NCBI GenBank assembly: GCA_021732665.1
Contig: JAKFUL010000007.1
Coordinates: 1 to 38,255 of the forward strand
DNA: 38,255 nt
Direction of reading: 5' to 3'
Source: Acetobacteraceae bacterium
GTDB lineage: Bacteria; Pseudomonadota; Alphaproteobacteria; Acetobacterales; Acetobacteraceae
This document shows, in pieces, positions 23,059-30,735 of this stretch. Within the stretch, counting starts at the first letter, position 1. The number at the start of each line of letters is the position of its first letter. The position numbers and the translations under genes are program-made. The notes beneath the pieces are model-generated. The model did no database searches and had not been told where the DNA came from. It worked only from the letters and a program-made list of their open reading frames with translations.

Positions 23059-24560
23059 TGGATGTATTTGCCGCACTCGGCGGCGGCTTCGGCGTGGCCC
23101 TTCAACCGGGCAACCTGCTTTTGGCCTTCATCGGCTGCATCGTGGGCACGGCCATTGGCGTGCTGCCGGGCATCGGGCCGTTGAACGCCATCGCGCTGCT
23201 TCTGCCATTTTGTCTGGCGCTGCGCCTGCCGCCGGAGAGCGCGCTGATCCTGCTCGCCGCGGTCTATTACGGCTCGGGCTATGGCGGGCGGATCACCGCC
23301 ATCCTGCTGAACATGCCGGGCGAGCCCTCGGCGGTGCTGACCACGCTGGATGGCCACCCGCTGGCCAAGCAGGGGCGCGGCGGTGCGGCACTCGCCATCT
23401 CCGGCATTGGCAGCTTTGTCGGCGCCACGCTCTCGGTCGTCGCCATGACCTTTCTCTCGGTGCCGCTGGCGAAGGTGGCGGTGGCTTTCTCACCCGCCGA
23501 TTACGTGGCGCTGATCGCCTTCGCGCTCTCGCTGCTCGGCGCGGTCAGCGATGGGCCTGCCGTGAAAGCCTGGGCGGCGGGCTGCGTGGGCCTGCTGCTG
23601 GCCATGGTCGGCGTGGATAGCGGCACGGGGGTGGAGCGCTTCACCCTGGGCAGCCTGGAATTGCTGGGCGGCATCGATTTCACCGTATTGGCCATCGGCC
23701 TCTTCGCCATCGGCGAGATTCTGCTGCTGATCGAGACCAAACTTCGCGCCGAAGCGGCGAAGCTGGGTGGTGGCGAAAAACTCTCGCTGCGCGAGGTGAT
23801 CCATTGCGTGCCGACCATGCTGCGGGCGACCGGCATCGGCTTCGTCATCGGCGTGCTGCCCGGTGCGGGCGCCTCGGTCGCCTCCGCCCTGTCCTACACC
23901 GCCGAGAAGCGGCTGAACGAAGCCCACGGAAAATTCGGCCAGGGCGACATGCGCGGCGTGGCCGCCCCGGAGACCGCCGACAACGCGGCGCAGATCGGCA
24001 ATCTCGTGCCCATGCTCTCGCTCGGTATCCCGGGCTCCGGCACCACGGCGGTGCTGCTGGGCGCGCTGCTGATGTACAACATCACGCCAGGGCCGCTGCT
24101 GTTCGAACAGCGGCCGGATGTGGCCTGGGGGCTGATCGCCTCGATGTATATCGGCAACGCGATGCTGCTGCTGCTGAACCTGCCGCTTGTCGGGATTTTC
24201 GCGCGGCTGCTCACGGTGCCCGCCTGGGTGCTCTATCCTGGCGTGCTGGCGCTGAGTTTCGCCGGCGTCTATGCCGCCTCCAACTCGGCCTTCGACCTGC
24301 TGCTGGCCATAGGCTTCGGCGTTCTGGGCTGGCTGTTCCGGAAGATGGAAATCCCGCTCGTGCCCATCGTTCTGGGCTTCGTGCTCGGCCGCATGCTGGA
24401 GGATAATCTGCGCCGCGCCATGTCGCTGAGCGATGGCGATGTCTGGGCGCTGCTGGGCTCGCCGGTCTCGATCGTGCTGTGGGTGATGACGCTGGCGGCG
24501 GTGGCCTGGCCCATGCTGCGCGGGCTGCGCCGGGTTGCCCAACCATCCCGCGGCGTGTAG
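23058..24560 (+). CDS. Tripartite tricarboxylate transporter large membrane subunit (TctA family)
   Basis: 500 aa inner-membrane protein with about 11-12 helices that forms the transport channel. Family motifs: GTAIGVLPGIGPLNAIALLLP, YYGSGYGGRITAILLNMPGEPSA near the N-terminus, and the repeat-related IGFVIGVLPGAGASVASALSY and NLVPMLSLGIPGSGTTAVLLGAL in the second half. The start ATG at 23058 overlaps the TctB stop; the reading frame's earlier 94 codons are overlapping noise. Only 46 bases separate its stop from efp and they hold no visible terminator, so read-through into efp is possible. Confidence 0.93.
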   Translation: MDVFAALGGGFGVALQPGNLLLAFIGCIVGTAIGVLPGIGPLNAIALLLPFCLALRLPPESALILLAAVYYGSGYGGRITAILLNMPGEPSAVLTTLDGHPLAKQGRGGAALAISGIGSFVGATLSVVAMTFLSVPLAKVAVAFSPADYVALIAFALSLLGAVSDGPAVKAWAAGCVGLLLAMVGVDSGTGVERFTLGSLELLGGIDFTVLAIGLFAIGEILLLIETKLRAEAAKLGGGEKLSLREVIHCVPTMLRATGIGFVIGVLPGAGASVASALSYTAEKRLNEAHGKFGQGDMRGVAAPETADNAAQIGNLVPMLSLGIPGSGTTAVLLGALLMYNITPGPLLFEQRPDVAWGLIASMYIGNAMLLLLNLPLVGIFARLLTVPAWVLYPGVLALSFAGVYAASNSAFDLLLAIGFGVLGWLFRKMEIPLVPIVLGFVLGRMLEDNLRRAMSLSDGDVWALLGSPVSIVLWVMTLAAVAWPMLRGLRRVAQPSRGV

Positions 24561-24606
24561 GCACCGCGCCACCACATTCACAACAAGACACGACAGGTAC
24601 CCGCCC

Positions 24607-25176
24607 ATGGCGAAGATGCAGGCCAACCAGATGCGCGCCGGCATGGTCATCGAGTTCGAAGGCCAGCGTTATACCATTCTCCGGCAGAACATCATGATTC
24701 CCGGCAAGGGCAATGCGATCATTCAGGTCGACATGCGCAACATCAAGACGGGGTCGAAGAAGGACCAGCGCTGGCGCACCGCCGACACCGTCGAGCGGCT
24801 GCAGACCGAGGACAAGGAGTTCACCTTCTCCTATGCCGAGGGCGAAAATCTGGTGCTGATGGACCCCGAGACCTTCGAGCAGACCACCGTCTCCAAGGAC
24901 ATCCTGGGTGACCGGCTGCCCTTCCTGGTCGAGAACATGACCGTCAATGTCCGCCTGATCGAAGGCGACCCGGTCTCGATGGACCTGCCCGAGACCGTGA
25001 CGCTCGAGATCGTCGAGGCGGATCCGGTGGTGAAGGGGCAGACGGCGTCCTCCAGCTACAAGCCGGCGCTGCTGTCCAACGGCGTGAAGACGATGGTGCC
25101 GCCCTTCATCACCGCCGGCGAGAGGATCGTCGTGCGCACCGAGGACGCGTCCTATCTGGAGCGGTCCAAGGGGTGA
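24607..25176 (+). CDS. efp: Translation elongation factor P
   Basis: 189 aa three-domain protein that enters the ribosomal E site and relieves stalling at consecutive prolines. The modification-site loop is IPGKGNA with Lys34, the residue lysylated by EpmA in bacteria that use that route. The later family signature LLSNGVKTMVPPFITAGERIVVRTEDASYLER is complete. The start MAKMQANQMRAG at 24607 is canonical. The gene overlaps the inositol-monophosphatase-family gene by four bases (GTGA). Two genes later lies a protein with 16 consecutive prolines, a strong EF-P client. epmA/epmB are not in the window. Confidence 0.97.
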   Translation: MAKMQANQMRAGMVIEFEGQRYTILRQNIMIPGKGNAIIQVDMRNIKTGSKKDQRWRTADTVERLQTEDKEFTFSYAEGENLVLMDPETFEQTTVSKDILGDRLPFLVENMTVNVRLIEGDPVSMDLPETVTLEIVEADPVVKGQTASSSYKPALLSNGVKTMVPPFITAGERIVVRTEDASYLERSKG

Positions 25177-26255
25177 GCCTGCCCCCCCCTGACGACAAGC
25201 CCGCCCGGCTCAGCCTGGCCAACCCGCCAGCACCCAGGCCGGAAGAGCCGCGCCCGGCGCGCAAGCCTCGCGCCCCCCGCGGGACGCCGGTCGACGCACC
25301 GACGCGCGCACCCACCCGTGGCGTGGGCGGTGCGGCGCGGCTTTCGCCGCAGCTCAACGTGGTGGTCGGCGCCGTGCGCAAGGCCGGCCGGCGGTTGCTT
25401 CGCGATTTCGGCGAGGTGGAACAGCTTCAGGTCTCGGTGAAGGGCCCGGGCGATTTCGTCTCCCAGGCCGATCTGCGCGCCGAGCAGACACTCAAGGAGG
25501 AACTCTCCCACGCTCGCCCCGGCTTCGCCTTCCTGATGGAGGAAAGCGGCATCTCCGGCGAGCCGGATTGGGAATGGCGCTGGGTGGTGGACCCGCTGGA
25601 CGGCACCACCAACTTCCTGCACGGCATCCCGCATTGGGCGATCTCGGTGGGCATCGAGAAGCGGCTTTCCGACACCGAAAGCGAGATCGTGGCCGGCGTC
25701 ATCTACAACCCGGCCTCGGACGAGCTGTTCTGGGCGGAAAAGGGCGCGGGTGCCTTCCTCAACGACAAGCGGCTGCGGGTCTCGGCCAGGCGGGAGATGC
25801 ATTCGGCGGTCTTCGCCACCGGCATTCCCTTCGGCACCATCCCTCGCAAGCCGGAATTCGTCGGCATCCTGTCGCGCATCATGCCGCAGGTCGCGGGCGT
25901 CAGGCGCTTTGGCGCCGCGGCACTCGACCTCGCCTGGGTCGCGGCCGGGCGTTACGAGGGGTTCTGGGAGCTTGGGCTGAACAAGTGGGACATTGCCGCA
26001 GGCATCGTGCTGGTGCGTGAGGCCGGCGGCTTCGTCACCGACCCGGCGGGCGGCGACGCCTATGCCGAGGGCATGGTGGTGGCCGGCAACACCCATCTGC
26101 ACGACAAGCTGCGCGCAGTGGTGGCCGAGGGCATCGCCGCCGCCGACGCCAGCCGGGCGCAAATCGCCCGTAGCCACGCCCGGCCAGCGCCGGAGGCACC
26201 CGCCGCCACGCCCCCCTCTGCCACTCCCCCTTGGCTCGAGCCCGGCGGAAACTGA
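25173..26255 (+). CDS. Inositol monophosphatase family protein
   Basis: Mg-dependent phosphatase fold of the SuhB/CysQ group. Catalytic motifs: FLMEESG (Glu123/Glu124), VVDPLDGTTNFLHGIP (Asp140, Asp143) and NKWDIAAGIVLVREAGG. From the GTG at 25173, which overlaps efp as GTGA, it is 360 aa, about 100 longer than usual. The first ~57 residues and the last ~40 are Pro/Arg/Ala-rich and lack family similarity. A GTG at 25323 would give a more normal 310 aa, but the GTGA overlap favours 25173. Substrate might be inositol phosphate, 3'-phosphoadenosine phosphate, fructose bisphosphate or histidinol phosphate. The Pro-rich ends contain a PPP. Confidence 0.9.
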   Translation: MSLPPPDDKPARLSLANPPAPRPEEPRPARKPRAPRGTPVDAPTRAPTRGVGGAARLSPQLNVVVGAVRKAGRRLLRDFGEVEQLQVSVKGPGDFVSQADLRAEQTLKEELSHARPGFAFLMEESGISGEPDWEWRWVVDPLDGTTNFLHGIPHWAISVGIEKRLSDTESEIVAGVIYNPASDELFWAEKGAGAFLNDKRLRVSARREMHSAVFATGIPFGTIPRKPEFVGILSRIMPQVAGVRRFGAAALDLAWVAAGRYEGFWELGLNKWDIAAGIVLVREAGGFVTDPAGGDAYAEGMVVAGNTHLHDKLRAVVAEGIAAADASRAQIARSHARPAPEAPAATPPSATPPWLEPGGN

Positions 26256-26260
26256 TCGCG

Positions 26261-26830
26261 ATGCGCCGACGAGGGCTGCTCCTTGCCCTGCTCGCGGCGC
26301 TGCCCGGTTCCGCCGTGATGGCGCAGGAGGGGCAATCCACCCGTCCCCTGCCCCGCAGCCCGGCCCGCCCCAGGGCCGTGGGCACCCCCGCGGCGCCGAC
26401 GGCAGCACCACCCCGGCCGGCTGTCCTGCTGCCCACACCGCCGCCGCCGCCACCACCACCACCGCCCCCCCCGCCACCGCCGCCCATCGCGCTGCCGGTC
26501 GGGATGCAGGCGCTGGGCAATGGCGGCTGGCGCATTCTGCTCCCGCCCGAGGCGCGGGACCTGCCCGGCGGGCTGCGCGCCACGCTGGCCGAGATCGCGC
26601 AGCGACTGAAGACCACCACCACGGGCCGGGTGACGATCATCGCCCAGGCGCCGGCGCCGGCCTTGGAGCACTCCTTCGCGCGACGGCTGTCGCTGGAGCG
26701 CGCGATCGCCACCAGGAACGCGCTGGTGGCGGGCGGGCTGGAGGCGACGCGCATCGACCTGCGGCCGGTCGGACGGCAGCCGAATGGGGTGGATGTGGTG
26801 GATATCCTGCCGCCGGGGGCCGCGCGCTGA
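26261..26830 (+). CDS. Exported OmpA-like protein with 16-proline run
   Basis: 189 aa protein with three parts. Residues 1-21 form a signal peptide (MRRRGLLLALLAALPGSAVMA). Residues 22-75 are a Pro/Ala/Arg-rich linker ending in 16 consecutive prolines (residues 60-75). Residues ~85-185 resemble an OmpA C-terminal peptidoglycan-binding domain: RVTIIAQA, then RRLSLERAIATRNALVAGGL and IDLRPVGR follow the usual pattern, although the usual GHTD motif is replaced. I start at ATG 26261, five bases after the phosphatase stop; a TTG at 26231 is the earlier option. It would sit in the periplasm with the rigid proline stretch as a spacer. Its synthesis should depend strongly on EF-P, encoded two genes upstream. 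Confidence 0.82.
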   Translation: MRRRGLLLALLAALPGSAVMAQEGQSTRPLPRSPARPRAVGTPAAPTAAPPRPAVLLPTPPPPPPPPPPPPPPPPIALPVGMQALGNGGWRILLPPEARDLPGGLRATLAEIAQRLKTTTTGRVTIIAQAPAPALEHSFARRLSLERAIATRNALVAGGLEATRIDLRPVGRQPNGVDVVDILPPGAAR

Positions 26831-26862
26831 AGCCCATTCGCTCCGATCGGCGGCGCGAATAG

Positions 26863-26909
26863 CGGCACCGGCACGGCCTGATATGGGATGCATCGGCATC
26901 CGGTGCCGG
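26863..26909. terminator. Candidate bidirectional stem-loop terminator
   Basis: CGGCACCGG (26863-26871) and CCGGTGCCG (26900-26908) are perfect 9-base inverted repeats with a smaller GATGC-ATCG-GCATC hairpin inside the loop. The structure lies between the convergent OmpA-like gene and arfB. There is no T-tract on either side, so it is not a textbook intrinsic terminator. Confidence 0.35.
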
Positions 26910-26958
26910 AACAGACGGTCAATGGCGTGGCGATGGCGGCGAGCAGGCCGCGGCCCCC

Positions 26959-27381
26959 TCAATCCCCCGGCCTGACCTTGCGCAGCGCCTTGGTGCGGCC
27001 GTCCTTGGCCTTGCCGTCCAGCCGGCGTTGCTTGCTGCCCTTGGTCGGCTTGGTCGGTCGCCGTTTGGGCGGCGGCGGGGCTGCGGCCTCGCGCAGCAGG
27101 GCCAGCAGTTTTTCCAGCGCATCCTCGCGGTTGCGCTCGCGCGAGCGGAAGCGCTGGGCGGAGATGATCAGCACGCCGTCATTGGTGAGGCGCGATCCGG
27201 CGAGTTTTTCCGCCTTTGCCTTCACCTCATCGGGGATGCAAGGCGAGTGGCGGAGGTCGAAGCGCAACTGCACCGCGGTTTCCACCTTATTGACATTCTG
27301 CCCTCCGGGCCCCGAGGCGCGCAGGAAATCCTCGTGCAGCTCGGCCTCGTTGAGATGGATGCGGCGGGTGACTTCGATCAT
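26959..27381 (-). CDS. arfB: Alternative ribosome-rescue factor / peptidyl-tRNA hydrolase ArfB
   Basis: 140 aa codon-independent release factor that frees ribosomes stalled at the ends of broken mRNAs. The catalytic GGQ is at residues 26-28 within RASGPGGQNVNKVETAVQLRF. The C-terminus is a long basic tail (KRRPTKPTKGSKQRRLDGKAK followed by RTKALRKVR) that in relatives inserts into the empty mRNA channel. The ATG at 27381 overlaps the eutC stop as ATGA. Reading further upstream in frame gives only the complement of eutC. Its coupling to a catabolic gene pair is unusual. It is too short for a class I release factor. Confidence 0.93.
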   Translation of the reverse strand: MIEVTRRIHLNEAELHEDFLRASGPGGQNVNKVETAVQLRFDLRHSPCIPDEVKAKAEKLAGSRLTNDGVLIISAQRFRSRERNREDALEKLLALLREAAAPPPPKRRPTKPTKGSKQRRLDGKAKDGRTKALRKVRPGD

Positions 27382-28124
27382 GTCCGCCGCCTTTCCACGG
27401 GTTCGGCGGGCACCGCGCCCAGCAGCGGCATGGCCGGCATGTCGTCCTTCAGCGCCACACCCGTGGCACCCAGCCCTTGGGCGGCGGCCAGCAGCCAGGC
27501 AAGCTTCGCCGCGGCTTCCGCCGCCGAAAGCCCGCCCGGCCGGATATTGCTGATGCAGTTGCGCTCGGCATCGGTGCGCCCGGGCCTGGGCGCCCAGGTG
27601 AGGTAGATGCCCATCGAATCCTGCGCCGAAAGCCCCGGCCGTTCGCCGATCAACACCGCCACCGCCGCGGCACCCATGGCCGCGCCGATGGCATCGCCCA
27701 GCGCCACCCGGGCCTGCACCGCCACCACCACCGGCCCCACCGGAAGGCGGAAAAGCGGCCGCGCGGCGGCGATCACCGCCGGCGCCTGGGCGGCCACCCC
27801 CGTGGCGCAAAGCCCATCCGCCACCATGAAAACCAACGCGCCGGGGGCCGCGGGCAGCGTCGTCCCATGGGCCAGGTTCCGGCCCAGATCGGGGCGCAGC
27901 AGGTATTCCCGCCTGTCGCGCGCCTGGCTGCGCACGGTGATGTCGCCCGCAAGCCGCGCCTCGGCCCAGACCGCATCGCGCGCCTGGGCATGCGCGGCCT
28001 GGAAGGCGAGATGCGCGGATGTGGGTTGCGCGGTGCCCACCCGGCCGAGTGCCACCCGCGCCATGGTGTGGCGGCGCAGAATCGAGGCGGCCCCATCCGG
28101 CGGCGGGTCCAGAGCGTTGGTCAC
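27378..28124 (-). CDS. eutC: Ethanolamine ammonia-lyase small subunit
   Basis: 248 aa light chain of the adenosylcobalamin-dependent ethanolamine ammonia-lyase, which converts ethanolamine to acetaldehyde and ammonia. The conserved EutC blocks GERPGLSAQDSMGIYLTWAP and ERNCISNIRPGGLS are intact; these help bind cobalamin at the interface with EutB. It starts at a GTG (28124) overlapping the eutB stop as GTGA. The frame is open further upstream but overlaps eutB. It is slightly shorter than the enteric protein because it lacks the longer N-terminal region linked with microcompartment targeting, which fits the absence of shell genes here. Confidence 0.95.
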   Translation of the reverse strand: MTNALDPPPDGAASILRRHTMARVALGRVGTAQPTSAHLAFQAAHAQARDAVWAEARLAGDITVRSQARDRREYLLRPDLGRNLAHGTTLPAAPGALVFMVADGLCATGVAAQAPAVIAAARPLFRLPVGPVVVAVQARVALGDAIGAAMGAAAVAVLIGERPGLSAQDSMGIYLTWAPRPGRTDAERNCISNIRPGGLSAAEAAAKLAWLLAAAQGLGATGVALKDDMPAMPLLGAVPAEPVERRRT

Positions 28125-29455
28125 AGGCCGATCAGCGCCGGTGAGAGCGCCGCCGGAATCGCCTCGCCGCCCAGGCCCATGCGGGCGATCCACGCCTCGA
28201 ATTCAGGCGCGGCTGTCTTCCTCGTGGCGGCGCGGGCGAAAAGCCCGTCATGGAAGGAGGTGGACTGATAGGCCAGCATCACGTCATCGGCGCCCGGCAC
28301 GCCCATGATATAGTTCACCCCGGCCACGGCCAGGCAGGTCAGCAGCGCGTCCATGTCGTCCTGATCTGCCTCGGCATGGTTGGTGTAGCAGACATCGACG
28401 CCCATCGGCAGGCCGAGCAGCTTGCCGCACATATGGTCCTCCAGCCCGGCGCGCAGGATCTGCTTGCCGTCATAGAGGTATTCCGGACCGATGAAGCCGA
28501 CCACCGAATTGACCAGCAGCGGCGCGTATTTCGCGGCCACGGCATAGGCGCGGCATTCGATGGTCTGCTGATCCACGCCGTGATGCGCGTTGGCCGACAG
28601 CGCGCTGCCCTGTCCCGTTTCGAAATACATCACATTCGCCCCGGGGTGGCGGGCGCGGGCCGCGTCATGCGCCTCGGCCAGCAGCGCCAGCGACACGCCA
28701 AAGCTCTCATTCACCCCCTGCGTGCCGCCGATGGACTGGAACACCAGATCGACCGGCGAGCCGCGTTGGAGCGCCAGCATGGTGGTGGTGACGTGGCTGA
28801 GGACGCAGCATTGCGTGGGGATGTCGAAGCGGGTCCGCACCATGTCGAGCATCTCCAGCAGGCGCTGCACCGTCTCGATATTGTCGGTGGCCGGGTTCAC
28901 GCCGATGCAGGCGTCGCCCGCACCCAGCAGCAGCCCGTCCAGCACACCGGCGGCCACGCCGCGGGCATCATCGGTCGGGTGGTTGGGCTGCAGGCGGATG
29001 GAGAGGGTGCCGGCCAGGCCGAGCGTGTTGCGGAAGCGGGTCACCACGCGGGGCTTGGCGCCGACGGCGATGAGGTCGCTGACCCGCATGATCTTGGAGA
29101 CGGCGGCGACCATTTCGGGGGTGAGGCCGAGATTGGCGACCTCCGGCTCCGCCAGCAGAAAATCGCGCAAGCCGCCGACGGTGAGGTGCGAGATGCGGGC
29201 GAAGCCTGCCTTTTCGTGGCCGTCGATGATCAGGCGGGTCACGTCATCGGCTTCGTAGGGGATCACCGCCTCGGAGAGAAAATGCTTCAGCGGCAGGTCG
29301 GCAAGAGCGTATTGCGCGGCCACCCGTTCGGCCGCAGTTTCGGCCGCGATGCCCGCCAGCGCATCGCCCGAGCGCAGCGGCGTGGCCCGCGCCAGCAGCG
29401 TGGCCAGGTCGTCGAAGACGTAGCGGGTTCCGCCGAGGGCGTGCGCGAAGGGCAT
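28121..29455 (-). CDS. eutB: Ethanolamine ammonia-lyase large subunit
   Basis: 444 aa catalytic TIM-barrel subunit of ethanolamine ammonia-lyase. The family blocks are easy to recognise: KIMRVSDLIAVGAKPRVVTRFRN, GDACIGVNPATDN, FQSIGGTQGVNESFGVSL, YFETGQGSALSANAHHGVDQ and GLPMGVDVCYTNHAEADQDDMD. The start ATG at 29455 has GAGG seven bases upstream. It is the first gene of a eutB-eutC-arfB unit, divergent from the ThDP-enzyme operon at 29576. No EutA reactivase, ethanolamine permease, acetaldehyde dehydrogenase or shell protein is nearby; the iron alcohol dehydrogenase at 4500 is in another operon. Confidence 0.96.
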   Translation of the reverse strand: MPFAHALGGTRYVFDDLATLLARATPLRSGDALAGIAAETAAERVAAQYALADLPLKHFLSEAVIPYEADDVTRLIIDGHEKAGFARISHLTVGGLRDFLLAEPEVANLGLTPEMVAAVSKIMRVSDLIAVGAKPRVVTRFRNTLGLAGTLSIRLQPNHPTDDARGVAAGVLDGLLLGAGDACIGVNPATDNIETVQRLLEMLDMVRTRFDIPTQCCVLSHVTTTMLALQRGSPVDLVFQSIGGTQGVNESFGVSLALLAEAHDAARARHPGANVMYFETGQGSALSANAHHGVDQQTIECRAYAVAAKYAPLLVNSVVGFIGPEYLYDGKQILRAGLEDHMCGKLLGLPMGVDVCYTNHAEADQDDMDALLTCLAVAGVNYIMGVPGADDVMLAYQSTSFHDGLFARAATRKTAAPEFEAWIARMGLGGEAIPAALSPALIGL

Positions 29456-29575
29456 GGCTGGGCCTCATTACCGTGGAAGCGCCGCCGCGCGCCAGCGCGC
29501 AGGTGCTTTGCGCGCCACTGGCTTGCGCGCCCCGGCCCACCGGGCAATCCTGCCGCCGGCAAGACGAGGAAACCC
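29456..29575. promoter_or_regulatory. Divergent eutB / ThDP-enzyme control region
   Basis: 120 bases between divergent starts. The 9-mer TTGCGCGCC occurs twice, at 29508-29516 and 29523-29531, 15 bases apart in the same direction, which could be an activator site. The region is otherwise GC-rich and I could not identify promoter boxes. GAGGA before 29576 is the ribosome-binding site of the plus-strand gene. Confidence 0.3.
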
Positions 29576-30127
29576 ATGCAACGCAGTGATTTGGAGAGCG
29601 CGCCCGCCGCCTCCGCCGATTGGCCGGACCAGATCTTCGATCTTCTCAAGGCCTATAACGTGAAGCAGGTGGCCCTCGTCCCCGATGCCGGTCATTCCCG
29701 CCTGATCAAGCGTTGCCTGGCCGATAATGAGATGCGCGTGGTGACGCTGACCACCGAGGAGGAAGGTGTCGCCATGATGGCCGGCGCCTGGCTGGGCGGG
29801 CAGCGCTCGGTGCTGCTGATGCAAAGCTCGGGCGTGGGCAATTGCATCAACATGCTGAGCCTGGCCACGCTGCACCGCACGCCCATGCCGATGCTGGTGA
29901 CGATGCGCGGCGATTTCGGCGAGTTCAACCCGGCCCAGGTGCCGATGGGCCAGGCGACGCAGCCGGTGCTGGAGGCGATGGGCACGCTGGTGAACCGCGC
30001 CGACAAGCCCGAGGATATTTCTGCGTGTGTCGAGGCGACATTGAAGTTTGCCTACAACACCTACCGGGCCACCGCGACCCTGATCGGCCAGCGCGTCATC
30101 GGCGCGAAAACCTTCGGGAAGGATTGA
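29576..30127 (+). CDS. ThDP-dependent decarboxylase, alpha (pyrimidine-binding) subunit
   Basis: 183 aa protein corresponding to the N-terminal pyrimidine-binding domain of thiamine-diphosphate enzymes, like the alpha subunit (ComD) of sulfopyruvate decarboxylase or half of phosphonopyruvate decarboxylase. The activating Glu lies in TLTTEEEGVAMMAGAWLGG, followed by LLMQSSGVGNCINML and MLVTMRGDFGEFNPAQ, which match that group well. The ATG at 29576 has GAGGA upstream. It is followed after four bases by the beta subunit, so the two should form a heteromeric enzyme. The substrate is probably a 3-carbon 2-keto acid, but sulfopyruvate specificity cannot be claimed. Confidence 0.87.
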   Translation: MQRSDLESAPAASADWPDQIFDLLKAYNVKQVALVPDAGHSRLIKRCLADNEMRVVTLTTEEEGVAMMAGAWLGGQRSVLLMQSSGVGNCINMLSLATLHRTPMPMLVTMRGDFGEFNPAQVPMGQATQPVLEAMGTLVNRADKPEDISACVEATLKFAYNTYRATATLIGQRVIGAKTFGKD

Positions 30128-30131
30128 GCCC

Positions 30132-30731
30132 ATGTTGAGTGCCAATGGAAAGCTGCATCGCCGCCCGCTGGTCGGCGCCGTGCTGGAGGGCCGTGGCGAC
30201 ATGGCGGTGATCGCGGGGCTGGGTGCCTCCGCCTGGGACATCACCGCCATCGGCGACACCGCGCTGAATTTTCCGCTCTGGGGCGCCATGGGCGGGGCGG
30301 CGATGATCGGCCTGGGGCTGGCGATCGCCCAGCCCGAGCGGGCCGTGCTGGTCATCACCGGCGATGGCGAGATGCTGATGGGGGTGGGCTCGCTGGCGAC
30401 CATCGCCGTGCAGGCGCCGAAAAACCTTTCCATCCTGGTGCTCGACAATGAGCATTACGGCGAGACGGGGATGCAGGAAACCGCGACCGGCCATGGCGTG
30501 GACCTTCTGGCCATGGCGCGCGGCGCGGGCATCAAGCACAGCATGCTGGTGACCAGGCCCGATGAGGTGCCGGGCTTGCGCGCCGCCATCCATGCCCGCT
30601 CCGGCCCCTTCGTGGCGCTGGCCAAGATCGACCCCGAAACCCTCCCCCTCGTGCTGCCGCCGCGTGAGGGCGTGATCCTGCAATCCCGCACGCGCGCGGC
30701 CATTCTCGGCCCCGCGGCCGATCTGGAATAA
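30132..30731 (+). CDS. ThDP-dependent decarboxylase, beta (diphosphate-binding) subunit
   Basis: 199 aa partner with the ThDP diphosphate/Mg motif: GDGEMLMGVGSLATIAVQ followed by LDNEHYGETG, the G-D-G...N pattern of the C-terminal domain. The WGAMGGAAMIGLGLAIAQPER stretch before it is also typical (ComE-like). Genes are separated by four bases. Together with the alpha subunit it makes a full active site at the subunit interface. The next gene starts four bases after its stop, so the dehydrogenase is probably co-translated and may use or supply the 2-keto acid. Confidence 0.88.
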   Translation: MLSANGKLHRRPLVGAVLEGRGDMAVIAGLGASAWDITAIGDTALNFPLWGAMGGAAMIGLGLAIAQPERAVLVITGDGEMLMGVGSLATIAVQAPKNLSILVLDNEHYGETGMQETATGHGVDLLAMARGAGIKHSMLVTRPDEVPGLRAAIHARSGPFVALAKIDPETLPLVLPPREGVILQSRTRAAILGPAADLE

Positions 30732-30735
30732 TCCC

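Noticed and set aside
29508..29531. TTGCGCGCC direct repeats as a defined activator site
   Set aside because: Nine-base GC-rich repeats can arise by chance here; mentioned in the intergenic feature but not raised as a finding.
28250..29575. Upstream extension of the ThDP alpha-subunit frame across eutB
   Set aside because: The extension is the complement of eutB; the ATG at 29576 with GAGGA upstream gives the correct family N-terminus.
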